Origin: an uncultured Dokdonia sp.
GTDB lineage: Bacteria > Bacteroidota > Bacteroidia > Flavobacteriales > Flavobacteriaceae
DNA length: 35,300 nucleotides
Direction of reading: 5' to 3'
Assembly: GCA_938002835.1 (NCBI GenBank)
Contig: CALKZS010000181.1
Location: forward strand, 1-35,300
The translations under genes and the position numbers were made by a program. Positions 6,656 to 13,780 of the stretch are shown piece by piece. The notes below the pieces were generated by a model. It did no database searches and was not told the origin of the DNA. It saw nothing but the letters and a program-made list of their open reading frames with translations. The stretch's first letter is position 1, and each line of letters opens with the position of its first letter.

Positions 6656-7180
6656 TCATTTTTTTGTATTTACGTGAACAATATTTAATTGTTCTTTATC
6701 TTTAAGAATGTTGCTTTCTCCAATACCAGATAATTGTTTGTCTGTAGCTAGACGATCTCCAGCTTTTTCTAAGGATACATAATTATAGATTCCTTTTTGG
6801 CTCCCAGCAATCCAACCTTTTGTGAGTGGAGATTTTGATATAGATAATGATTCGTTATTATACCTCTTTATAATAATGACAGCATTTTTTTTCATTTGTT
6901 CTACAGTAAGGTTTGATGGAAGTAAAATGTAGGTTCCATTTTCAAATAGTACCCAATTAGGTTGTGAGGGATTAATGCTGAGTTTTGCATTAAAAATTAG
7001 TGATTTATAGGGTGACTCTTCTACTGTTTTAGTTTCTTCAATTTCTGATTGTTCTACAACAGGTTGTGGTTGTACTTCGGCTTGAACAGGAGGTGCCGGT
7101 TTTGTAGTGACAGATGTTGTGTCACCACATCCTTTTAGAAGAAATAAGGAAGTGCTTAAAAGAAGGAATAAAATTTTCAT
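6656..7180 (-). CDS. Small lipoprotein of unknown function inside the trp operon
   Basis: Unrecognised 174-residue protein. Residues 1-17 form a lipoprotein signal peptide (MKILFLLLSTSLFLLKGC) with Cys18 as the likely acylation site and GD after it. Residues 19-60 are a Thr/Pro/Gln/Glu-rich linker. From about 60 to 174 there is a compact, beta-looking domain with PNWVLFENGTYILLP, a stretch EQMKKNAVIIIKRYN and KGWIAGSQKGIYNYVSLEKAG. It lies 12 bp after trpG and 40 bp before trpD on the same strand, so it should be co-transcribed and exposed to Trp attenuation. No known Trp enzyme is a lipoprotein; its role may be unrelated to biosynthesis. The domain gives no assignment by eye. Confidence 0.8.
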   Translation of the reverse strand: MKILFLLLSTSLFLLKGCGDTTSVTTKPAPPVQAEVQPQPVVEQSEIEETKTVEESPYKSLIFNAKLSINPSQPNWVLFENGTYILLPSNLTVEQMKKNAVIIIKRYNNESLSISKSPLTKGWIAGSQKGIYNYVSLEKAGDRLATDKQLSGIGESNILKDKEQLNIVHVNTKK

Positions 7181-7192
7181 AATAATAATGTT

Positions 7193-7762
7193 TTAGGATT
7201 CTATCCAGTTTTTAATCATTGTTTTTCCATCAGGAGTAAGTACAGATTCTGGGTGAAACTGAACACCACGTACATCATATTCTTTATGACGTAATGCCAT
7301 TACTTGTCCGTTTTTATCTACCGCAGTTATTTCTAGAGAAGACGGGAAGTTCTCTCTAGCGACTACCCACGAGTGATATCTTCCAACTTCTATTTCTAAT
7401 GCTAGATTTTTGAAAAGTATGGTGTCTGGTTCTGTAACGGTAACTTTTGTTGCTACACCGTGATACACCTGATTAAGGTTATCTAGTGTGCCACCAAAAA
7501 CTTCACCTATCGCCTGTTGTCCTAGACAAACTCCTAAGATAGGTTTTTTTTGAGCATAGGTGGCTATGACTTCTTTAAGGCGTCCAGCTTCTTCAGGAAT
7601 TCCAGGACCTGGACTTAATAAAATTTTGTCATAAGCTTCGCATTCTGTTAGTGCAAATTGATCATTACGTTTTACAGTAACTTTACAATCTAATTCTTCT
7701 AAGTAATGCACAAGATTGTATACAAATGAGTCGTAGTTATCTATAACAAGTATCTTTTTCAT
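7193..7762 (-). CDS. trpG: Anthranilate synthase component II (glutamine amidotransferase)
   Basis: Supplies ammonia from glutamine to TrpE. The 189-residue class I amidotransferase shows the triad: the nucleophile in LGVCLGQQAIGEVFGG, and His and Glu in VQFHPESVLTPDGK. It also has the N-terminal ILVIDNYDSFVYNLVHYL, the oxyanion segment LSPGPGIPEEAG, and GRYHSWVV. The length and the TPDG ending fit TrpG. A dual role with folate synthesis (PabA) is possible in bacteria with one copy, but cannot be judged here. It lies 35 bp after trpE with no repeats between them. Confidence 0.95.
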   Translation of the reverse strand: MKKILVIDNYDSFVYNLVHYLEELDCKVTVKRNDQFALTECEAYDKILLSPGPGIPEEAGRLKEVIATYAQKKPILGVCLGQQAIGEVFGGTLDNLNQVYHGVATKVTVTEPDTILFKNLALEIEVGRYHSWVVARENFPSSLEITAVDKNGQVMALRHKEYDVRGVQFHPESVLTPDGKTMIKNWIES

Positions 7763-7797
7763 TTTTTATCTTCTAATTGTCTGACAATACCTTGTGT

Positions 7798-9195
7798 TTA
7801 TATATTTTCGGCAATGTCTAGGGCTTTATTTAAAGCACCTAATTTATTATATACTTCTTGTAGTTCTTTTGCAGCATCACTTTCAGACACCACACCAGCT
7901 CCAGCTTGCCAGTGCAGCGTGTGATTTTTACTTAAAAATGATCGTATAATAATGGCGTGATTAAAATTGCCATAAAAGTCCATACAACCTATGGCACCAC
8001 CATAAAATGTACGATTGCGGGTTTCATACTTTTCAAGAAGTTGCATTGCTCTATGTTTTGGAGCACCACTTAATGTACCTGCCGGAAATGTATCTGCAAC
8101 AACTTGTAGTGTCTTACTTGTGTCGTGCATATGTCCAGTAACTTTACTTACTAGATGTATCACGTGCGAAAAAAACTGAACCTCACGATAAGTCTCTACA
8201 GAGACATTGTGACCATTTCTAGAGAGGTCATTGCGAGCAAGGTCTACTAACATCACGTGCTCAGAATTTTCTTTTTTGTCTTTAGCTAGTTGTTTTGCAA
8301 GTACAGCATCTTGCTCATCATTTCCTGTGCGTTTAAAAGTACCTGCAATGGGGTGTATCTCTGCTTTTCTATCTTGAACAATCAATTGTGCTTCTGGTGA
8401 TGATCCAAAGATTTTGTAATCACCATAATCAAAATAAAATAGATATGGAGATGGGTTTACACTTCGCAATGCCCGATACACATTAAATTCATCTCCAGTA
8501 AATTCTTGAGAAAATCGTTTGCTAGGCACTATCTGAAAGACATCACCTCGCTGGCAGTGCTTCTTGCAGGTTTCTACTAAGTCTTTGTATGCATCATCTG
8601 TAATATTGCTTTGCAGTTTATTTTTTCTATTAAAATTATATTCGGCAAAGTTTTTAGACTTAAGCATTTGCTCAATGTCAGGAATGTTATTTTCGCCGGT
8701 AGTATTATGACAAAAGATATGTGCTTCATTTGTAAAATGATTGACAGCAATTATGTTTTGATATACTGCATAATAGATTTCCGGTATGTCAAGATCACCT
8801 TCTTTTTTTGCAATTTCTATGTTTTCAAAATGTTGTACAGCATCATAAGATAAGTATCCAAAAAGGCCATTATTAATAAACTTATGATCTGTTTTTGGAG
8901 ATGAGAACGCTTTCGCGAAAGCGTCTAAAACTTCAACAACATCTGTCTCTTTAGAAATCTGGGTTATATTACTTTTACCGCCTGGAAATTGTTGTGTAAT
9001 CTCTCCATTTGAAACTTTAATACAGGCGATAGGGTTACAGCAGATGTAACTAAAAGAGTTGTCATTTGCGTGATAATCACTACTTTCTAACAACAAACTA
9101 TTAGGGAACCTGTCACGCAGCCTTAGATATACAGATACTGGTGTGATTGTATCTGCTAATAGTTTTTTTGAATATGTCTTTAATGTATATTTCAT
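7798..9195 (-). CDS. trpE: Anthranilate synthase component I
   Basis: Converts chorismate to anthranilate with TrpG; first committed step of the pathway. The 465 residues carry the tryptophan feedback-inhibition element LLLES at 34-38, so activity is probably inhibited by Trp. The chorismate-binding core shows FQIVPSKRF, GSSPEAQL, PIAGTFKRTG, VDLARNDLSR, FPAGTLSGAPKHRAM, GGAIGCMDF and QAGAGVVSESD. Residues 92-96 (AFAKA) are encoded by an 18-bp perfect palindrome at 8908-8925, in the weakly conserved N-terminal domain. The ATG at 9195 is 44 bp downstream of the attenuator's U-run. It is the first enzyme gene of the operon. Confidence 0.97.
   Translation of the reverse strand: MKYTLKTYSKKLLADTITPVSVYLRLRDRFPNSLLLESSDYHANDNSFSYICCNPIACIKVSNGEITQQFPGGKSNITQISKETDVVEVLDAFAKAFSSPKTDHKFINNGLFGYLSYDAVQHFENIEIAKKEGDLDIPEIYYAVYQNIIAVNHFTNEAHIFCHNTTGENNIPDIEQMLKSKNFAEYNFNRKNKLQSNITDDAYKDLVETCKKHCQRGDVFQIVPSKRFSQEFTGDEFNVYRALRSVNPSPYLFYFDYGDYKIFGSSPEAQLIVQDRKAEIHPIAGTFKRTGNDEQDAVLAKQLAKDKKENSEHVMLVDLARNDLSRNGHNVSVETYREVQFFSHVIHLVSKVTGHMHDTSKTLQVVADTFPAGTLSGAPKHRAMQLLEKYETRNRTFYGGAIGCMDFYGNFNHAIIIRSFLSKNHTLHWQAGAGVVSESDAAKELQEVYNKLGALNKALDIAENI
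8908..8925. repeat. Extended palindrome ACGCTTTCGCGAAAGCGT in trpE
   Basis: The longest perfect copy of the dispersed palindrome in the window (18 bp). It is read as DAFAKAF in the non-catalytic N-terminal part of TrpE. Confidence 0.92.
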
Positions 9196-9238
9196 TTGAT
9201 ACTATTTTAAAAACTATGGTTTTGTAATAAAAGACCAT

Positions 9239-9264
9239 AAAAAAAGCCTGTCGTAAGACAGGCT
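9239..9264 (-). terminator. trp attenuator terminator
   Basis: On the minus strand AGCCTGTC, loop TTAC and GACAGGCT (9264 to 9245) form a perfect 8-bp stem, followed by seven U residues (9245-9239). It stands between the leader peptide and trpE. The segment 9257-9249 can instead pair over 9 bases (CTTACGACA with TGTCGTAAG) with 9300-9292, which spans the leader stop codon. That alternative destroys the terminator stem. Confidence 0.93.
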
Positions 9265-9300
9265 GTATATGATGAGGTACATAGGTGCGTGCTTACGACA
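9249..9300 (-). promoter_or_regulatory. trp antiterminator pairing
   Basis: Nine contiguous complementary bases, 9300-9292 (TGTCGTAAG, within the codons Leu-Ser-stop of the leader) against 9257-9249 inside the terminator hairpin. A ribosome stalled at the three Trp codons would leave 9300-9292 free to form this helix and allow transcription into trpE. A ribosome reaching the leader stop would cover it, and the terminator would form. This is the classical attenuation logic, inferred from the sequence. Confidence 0.85.
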
Positions 9301-9349
9301 ACGGTTGTTGTATGCTCCACCACCAAGTATGTACTGTATTGTTTTTCAT
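9293..9349 (-). CDS. trpL: trp operon leader peptide
   Basis: Eighteen-codon ORF starting ATG at 9349 and stopping TAA at 9295-9293. It encodes MKNNTVHTWWWSIQQPLS with three consecutive Trp codons. Such codon clustering before a terminator/antiterminator pair is the signature of ribosome-mediated transcription attenuation. The stop codon lies in the antiterminator arm. The peptide itself probably has no other function. The ATG is only a few bases from the predicted transcription start. Confidence 0.92.
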   Translation of the reverse strand: MKNNTVHTWWWSIQQPLS

Positions 9350-9357
9350 ATATGGTG

Positions 9358-9388
9358 TAAATATATAAAGGTATTATTAATTAACAAA
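9358..9388 (-). promoter_or_regulatory. Predicted trp operon promoter (Bacteroidetes type)
   Basis: On the minus strand TTTG at 9388-9385 is followed after 19 bases by TATATTTA at 9365-9358. This fits the Bacteroidetes consensus TTTG/TAnnTTTG with one mismatch and correct spacing. The trpL ATG at 9349 lies nine bases downstream, so the 5' leader would be very short. Confidence 0.55.
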
Positions 9389-9397
9389 GCCTCTTTG

Positions 9398-9428
9398 AAA
9401 AAAATAAAAGGGTTTTGTGCTCTTTTAT
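9398..9428 (-). terminator. Predicted terminator after the YceI gene
   Basis: On the minus strand ATAAAAGAG (9428 on) pairs with CCCTTTTAT with one mismatch, and is followed by seven T (9404-9398). It begins four bases after the stop of the YceI-like gene and separates that gene from the trp promoter. Confidence 0.55.
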
Positions 9429-9431
9429 AGG

Positions 9432-10010
9432 TTATTGCATTACTAGGTTAACAGTAAGCTCAAACTCATCGTTAATTGCTTTATTTTTAAGGTCATCAAA
9501 GAAAGAAGCAGATCCATAACGTATACCATACTTAGTACGATCTACTTTAAAAGTAGATGTCGCTGTATTTCCATCTTTTGTAAGAACGATGGTTATGTTT
9601 TCTGTATGCCCTTTGATAGCAAGCTTTCCAGTAACATTATATGATCCAACACTAGTGTTAGAAGCTTCTGTGATTTCAAATGTTGCTGTTGGATGTGCTT
9701 CTATTCCAAAGAAGTCTGCAGAGTTCAAATGTCCTTCCAGTTTTTCTTTTCCTTTTCCGGCTTCAAGATCTGTTACTGCTAGGGTAGTCATATCTATAGT
9801 AAACATACCTCCAGTGATATTGTCACCATCCATTTCTAAATATCCTTCTTGAAACGCAAGAGTACCTGTATGTTTTCCTGTTAATTTTTTACCTACCCAA
9901 GAGACGTTACTCTTGTCTTTATTAATAGTTACTTTTTTAATTGGGTTTGTATTTGCAAAAGCTCCTGTGATAATAAGAGCAAATATTGTAGTGAAGATTG
10001 TTTTTTTCAT
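9432..10010 (-). CDS. YceI-family secreted protein
   Basis: 192 residues with a signal peptide (about 1-19, MKKTIFTTIFALIITGAFA, cleavage before NTNP). The rest is a YceI-type lipocalin-like beta barrel, a family whose members bind polyisoprenoids and other amphiphiles in the periplasm. Marks seen: VTINKDKSNVSWVGKKLTGKHTGTL, GGMFTIDMTTLAVTD, LEGHLNSADFFGIEAHPTATFEI, the alternating strands of GKLAIKGHTENITI, and the C-terminal DRTKYGIRYGS...FDDLKNKAINDEFELTVNLV. It is monocistronic: a terminator-like hairpin follows and a 356-bp gap lies upstream. The ligand is unknown. Confidence 0.9.
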   Translation of the reverse strand: MKKTIFTTIFALIITGAFANTNPIKKVTINKDKSNVSWVGKKLTGKHTGTLAFQEGYLEMDGDNITGGMFTIDMTTLAVTDLEAGKGKEKLEGHLNSADFFGIEAHPTATFEITEASNTSVGSYNVTGKLAIKGHTENITIVLTKDGNTATSTFKVDRTKYGIRYGSASFFDDLKNKAINDEFELTVNLVMQ

Positions 10011-10366
10011 TGTGAATTAATTATTGACTAAAGGTATTAAATAGATTTTTTAATTTGTACTTGTATGATTATTTGTTACCATACTAAGGTACTTGATTTT
10101 TTAATAATCTTATCTCTCTGTAGAAATGCGTATACTATCCTTACTGGAAATGAATGTTAAAAATAGTATGGTGTATATTTTTGATTATTTATGATGCTTT
10201 TTTAGAATTATTTAATCTTCATTAATATATGAACGGTCATTTTTGTTTAATATTTGCGATTAATCCTTTAAACAGAGAGGTTTACTTTAACTTAAAATTT
10301 ATTATTAAACGCTAAAATCTGTTAAGGATTTCACTTGATAATGTTTCTTGGTTTATTTTTGTTATA
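10011..10366. other. Intergenic region between divergent genes, no gene seen
   Basis: 356 bp, very AT-rich, between the YceI gene (minus) and a TlpA-like gene (plus). It must hold promoters for both. I see a promoter-like element for the plus gene at its end (10335-10361) and no ORF, RNA gene or repeat of note. Confidence 0.5.
10335..10361 (+). promoter_or_regulatory. Predicted promoter of the TlpA-like gene
   Basis: TATTTTTG at 10354-10361 matches TAnnTTTG exactly; a TTG at 10335-10337 lies 16 bases upstream, somewhat close for the usual spacing. The ATG at 10367 is five bases after the element, so the mRNA would be leaderless or nearly so if this is the promoter. Confidence 0.35.
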
Positions 10367-10891
10367 ATGAGATTTTGCTATTTGTTTGTATTTTTAATAA
10401 TAAGCTGTAATCAATTAAAAAACAGTAAAGAAGGAGGAGTTGTTGTAGAAGATCAATTTCAAGATGATCTGGTTGACCAATCATTTAAGGTTGTAAACTT
10501 TGAAGGGTTAACGCCTTTTCTAACAGAGTCTACATCAAAGGTTACTGTTATTAATTTTTGGGCAACTTGGTGTAAACCTTGTGTACAAGAATTACCTTAT
10601 TTTGAGAGAATCAAAAAAGAGTACAAAAGTCAAGACGTTAAAATGATTTTAGTTAGTTTAGATTTTCCAGATCAAAAAGAAGGATTGGAAATGTTTATTG
10701 AGAAGCGAGCTTTAATGTCAGAAATTATTCTTCTTGATGATGCAAATGCAAATAGTTGGATCCCAAAAGTAGATCAAAATTGGTCAGGCGCAATACCTGC
10801 TACAATTATATACAATCAAAGTAAAAGAAGTTTTTATGAACGCTCTTTTACCTATGAAGAACTTGAAAAGGAAATAAAACAATTTTTATGA
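10367..10891 (+). CDS. TlpA-like thioredoxin-fold lipoprotein
   Basis: 174 residues. The N terminus MRFCYLFVFLIISCN is a lipoprotein signal with Cys14 as acylation site. The thioredoxin fold begins around residue 40 with VNFEGLTPFL and VTVINFWATWCKPCVQELPYF; the redox pair is Cys69 and Cys72 (CKPC). It continues with VKMILVSLDFPDQKEG and the cis-Pro region SGAIPATIIYN. It should act in the periplasm as a disulfide reductant (TlpA/ResA group). The stop overlaps the ATG of the next gene in ATGA, so the two redox proteins are probably translationally coupled. Confidence 0.9.
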   Translation: MRFCYLFVFLIISCNQLKNSKEGGVVVEDQFQDDLVDQSFKVVNFEGLTPFLTESTSKVTVINFWATWCKPCVQELPYFERIKKEYKSQDVKMILVSLDFPDQKEGLEMFIEKRALMSEIILLDDANANSWIPKVDQNWSGAIPATIIYNQSKRSFYERSFTYEELEKEIKQFL

Positions 10892-11514
10892 AAACTTTTA
10901 AAGCACTTACATTAATAGCGATACTTGTTATTGTTTCTGCATTTGCTGCAAATGCAGTTAGGAAAAATAAGGTGTCTGGATACAACATAGGAGATGTTGT
11001 TTCAAATTTTAAATTACCTAATGTAGATGAAAAGATGGTGTCTATGACCGATTATAAAGATGCTAAAGGTATCATCTTAATTTTTACGTGTAACACGTGT
11101 CCTTTTTCTGTAGCAAATGAAGATCGTATTATTGCTTTAGATAACAAATATGCATCTAAGGGCTATCCTGTGATTGCCATAAATCCTAATAACCCAGAAG
11201 TGCAACCAGGTGATAGTTTTGATCTAATGAAAAAAAGAGCTAGGGAAAAAGGGTTTACATTTCCTTACTTGCTAGATAAAGGACAAGAGGTATATCCTAA
11301 ATATGGAGCTACAAAAACACCTCACGTTTATTTGCTTCAAAAAAATGCAGAGGGAGCTCATATTGTAAGGTATATAGGAGCTATAGATGATAATACTCGT
11401 AATGAAAAGGCAGTAAAAGAAAAATATCTTGAAAATGCTGTAGATGCTTTACTTTCTGGAAAAGAAATTGAAATAACAGAAACTAAAGCAATAGGTTGTT
11501 CAATAAAAGCTTAA
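10888..11514 (+). CDS. Thioredoxin-family / AhpC-TSA-like secreted protein
   Basis: 208 residues with an N-terminal signal or anchor (about 5-24, ALTLIAILVIVSAFAANA). Then comes a peroxiredoxin-like thioredoxin fold: DVVSNFKLPNVDEKMVSMTDY, GIILIFTCNTCPFSVANEDRI with Cys68 and Cys71 in a CNTC motif, VIAINPNNPEVQPGDSF, and YGATKTPHVYLLQ carrying the cis-Pro. The CxxC placed at the end of the first strand, and the long loop after it, match thioredoxin-family proteins often annotated as redoxin-domain, not classical peroxidases. It overlaps the preceding TlpA-like gene by 4 bp. A role in extracytoplasmic thiol redox control is likely, the substrate unknown. Confidence 0.87.
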   Translation: MKTFKALTLIAILVIVSAFAANAVRKNKVSGYNIGDVVSNFKLPNVDEKMVSMTDYKDAKGIILIFTCNTCPFSVANEDRIIALDNKYASKGYPVIAINPNNPEVQPGDSFDLMKKRAREKGFTFPYLLDKGQEVYPKYGATKTPHVYLLQKNAEGAHIVRYIGAIDDNTRNEKAVKEKYLENAVDALLSGKEIEITETKAIGCSIKA

Positions 11515-11646
11515 TTGTATAATCTTTATAACTTTAATTGTGAATATATATATCATAACTCGCATTAATTGAATTAAATACATCGTTCTATTTGCTAAAG
11601 GTGTTAGTTTTTTTAGTAATATCGAATTAATTAAAAATATTAATTC

Positions 11647-12279
11647 AACCTGTTGTGCATTTAAGCTATATTTACTTTCAAGTTATTGATATCGTGTACC
11701 GAAGCAGGGCTAATATACATACTCTCTATAACACCCTGAGCAGAGCAAACAGCGTGAAGCTTGTATCCATAATAATGGCTTGATTGACTGGCACAATACC
11801 CTTTTTCAAGGAAACTATAATCTTGTTCCTTACATATACTACTTCTAGAACTTCTTGATAATTTACATATCTCCAAAGGCATACTATCGATGATATAGCA
11901 GTATTGATATTGATTTAGTTTCATTACTAATAACTGTCGAAGTGATCCCCCCTAAAATGGGAATAGTTTTCGCTTTTGCCTATTGTAAACACTGCGTTCA
12001 ATTTTTTCTGCTAGAAATGATGGTAAAACTCAAAAAAGCTGGCATTCACTATCAATACTCATATATTCTGAAATTAAATCTACAGCAATGAGTTCTTTAT
12101 CTCGTAATTTAGGAGTACGTATTTGATGCAGATAGTCCATCTTAAGATCTAATTCCTTTAAAACCTTGAGTATTTTATCGTAATTTGATTGAAAGTTGTG
12201 CATATAAATTATATTCTAACAACTACAATTTGCTAACTTTTAGTAGGTTGTACAACTTTTTCTAAATGCGCAACGAGTT
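11647..12279. mobile_element. IS982-family remnant with terminal inverted repeats
   Basis: The ends AACCTGTTGTGCATTTA (11647-11663) and TAAATGCGCAACGAGTT (12263-12279) are inverted repeats, identical at 14 of 17 positions. The element between them is 633 bp, against roughly 1 kb for an intact IS982 copy, because the transposase has lost its middle and catalytic C-terminal part. Its right end abuts the comM remnant. Confidence 0.75.
11661..12203 (-). pseudogene. Broken IS982-family transposase
   Basis: Reading from ATG at 12203, one frame gives the N-terminal helical part (MHNFQSNYDKILKVLKELDL, then TPKLRDKELIAVDLISEYMSIDSE). It meets TGA after QLF, continues with LPSFLAEKIERSVYNRQKRKLF, meets TAG, and goes on with YCYIIDSMPLEICKLSRSSRS, KGYCASQSSHYYGYKLHAV and SPASVHDI. 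The DSMP and YGYKLH motifs are typical of IS982 DDE transposases. After HDI the frame passes straight to NNLKVNIA and stop, next to the inverted repeat. This looks like an internal deletion joining the middle to the C-terminal tail, with loss of at least one catalytic acidic residue. Two nonsense codons plus the deletion make it inactive. Confidence 0.85.
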
Positions 12280-12284
12280 ATTTA

Positions 12285-12529
12285 ACATTCTTATTTTAAG
12301 ATACTTGAAAATAAATTTTCGCGAAAGCGAAAAAATAAACTACAATGCTTAAATGAATGTCAAACAAATACGAAAATATTGCGCTTTAGATTTAGTATTA
12401 TAATTGTTACTTAAACCTGCATTAGAATAACTCAACTTATTTGCTAGAACCTGTGATTATAGTTTAAAAGTATCACGAACAATTTCTTATATTGCTAGAA
12501 ACCTAAAACGCGATAGTTGGTTAGGGTAA
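12285..12529 (+). pseudogene. comM: Decayed 3' end of a ComM/YifB Mg-chelatase-like ATPase
   Basis: One frame reads FRESEKINYNA, stop, MNVKQIRKYCALDLVL, stop, LLLKPALE, stop, LNLFARTCDYSLKVSRTISYIA, then RNLKRDSWLG and stop. This matches the C terminus of ComM/YifB proteins (YNAQM, the KQIR..C helix, the LNLSARAYDRILKVSRTIADL helix and a final LDRxxWxG). The three premature stops are single-base changes from expected codons, and about 20 residues are missing before the end. FRESE is read from a dispersed palindrome at 12316-12329. In intact form ComM promotes branch migration in natural transformation. The 5' part is missing; the IS982 remnant borders it there. Whether a functional copy exists elsewhere is unknown. 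Confidence 0.72.
12316..12329. repeat. Palindrome TTTTCGCGAAAGCG in the comM remnant
   Basis: Near-perfect copy (outer base changed), read as FRES in the frame of the comM remnant. It was therefore probably present before the gene decayed. Confidence 0.75.
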
Positions 12530-12556
12530 TTTATTATTAGATATCAAAATAATAGT

Positions 12557-13780
12557 TTGAAAACAAAATTTTCTATTTCTGGTCCAGGTGTTCTTGTAGC
12601 TGCTGCATTTATAGGCCCTGGAACAGTAACTGTATGTAGCATTGCTGGGGTTACGTTTGGGTTTGTATTACTATGGGCAGTCATACTATCTGTCATTGCG
12701 ACTATTGTTTTGCAAGAAATGGCAGCTCGTTTAGGTCTTATTTCAGGAAAAGGACTTGCCGAAATTATTCGAACAGATCTTAATAACCCTATGATAAAAT
12801 GGGGAGTTATTATATTGATAGCCAGTTCGATTGTTATAGGAAATGCCGCCTATGAAGCTGGGAACATAAGTGGAGGCGTACTAGGGTTAGAATCTTTAGG
12901 ATATTCAGGAGCAATTACAGTAGGTGCTTTTAACATTAATTACTGGAGCATTACTATAGGGTTGCTTGCTGGAATACTTTTATATATAGGGAATTATAAA
13001 GTACTAGAACGTGTATTAGTATCTCTTGTTATAGTGATGAGTGTTGCTTTTGTTATTACAGCTATTGTTACAGAACCAGATATCATTGGGATGTTAAAAG
13101 GGGCATTTGTTCCTTCATTTCCAGAGGAAAGTACAATTACAATTATTGCACTTATTGGGACTACCGTTGTTCCTTATAATTTATTTTTACACGCATCATT
13201 AGTATCAGAAAAATGGAAGTCTGATAGTGATCTTCCTGCGGTAAAGAGAGATACGGTTGTTGCTATTGTATTGGGAGGTATAGTCTCTATGGCAATTATG
13301 ATAAGTGCAACAGCCATAAAAGGAGACGGTATTCAAACAGCTGCAGATCTTGCGAAAAGTCTTGAACCACTTTTTGGAAGTTACGCTACCTATTTTATAG
13401 GATTAGGATTGGGTGCAGCAGGTCTTACGTCTGCTATTACAGCCCCCTTATCTGCAGCATATGTGGCTCAAGAATGTTTTGGTTGGAGTAAAGGTACTCG
13501 AGATTGGAGATTTAGATTAGTATGGATAATTATTTTACTATTAGGAGTTTTCTTCTCTTCAGTAGGGTATAAGCCTGTAGATATTATCAAATTTGCGCAG
13601 GTGGCAAATGGTATTTTATTGCCTGTTATTGCGGGTTATTTAATTTATATGGCAAATAGACAACATATTCTTGGCGCTTATGTAAACTCAAGAACTCAAA
13701 ATATAATTGGGATTGCGGTTTGGCTAATTGTTTTTGGATTAGGGCTTAAAAGTATCTTAAAAGTATTTGGTGCACTGTGA
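12557..13780 (+). CDS. NRAMP-like transporter of the 5-oxoprolinase operon (YcsG type)
   Basis: 407 residues with about 11 membrane helices, start TTG at 12557 (no closer ATG). Helix 1 reads AAAFIGPGTVTVCSIAG and helix 6 IGTTVVPYNLFLHASLV. In true NRAMP metal transporters these unwound segments are DPGN and MPHN. Here the positions are GPGT (20-23) and VPYN (205-208), so the metal-coordinating Asp, Asn and Met, and the His, are gone. The stop overlaps GTG of pxpA. Bacillus YcsG, also next to the oxoprolinase genes, is the nearest known analogue. Import of 5-oxoproline or a related compound is a reasonable inference; metal transport is unlikely. Confidence 0.85.
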   Translation: MKTKFSISGPGVLVAAAFIGPGTVTVCSIAGVTFGFVLLWAVILSVIATIVLQEMAARLGLISGKGLAEIIRTDLNNPMIKWGVIILIASSIVIGNAAYEAGNISGGVLGLESLGYSGAITVGAFNINYWSITIGLLAGILLYIGNYKVLERVLVSLVIVMSVAFVITAIVTEPDIIGMLKGAFVPSFPEESTITIIALIGTTVVPYNLFLHASLVSEKWKSDSDLPAVKRDTVVAIVLGGIVSMAIMISATAIKGDGIQTAADLAKSLEPLFGSYATYFIGLGLGAAGLTSAITAPLSAAYVAQECFGWSKGTRDWRFRLVWIIILLLGVFFSSVGYKPVDIIKFAQVANGILLPVIAGYLIYMANRQHILGAYVNSRTQNIIGIAVWLIVFGLGLKSILKVFGAL

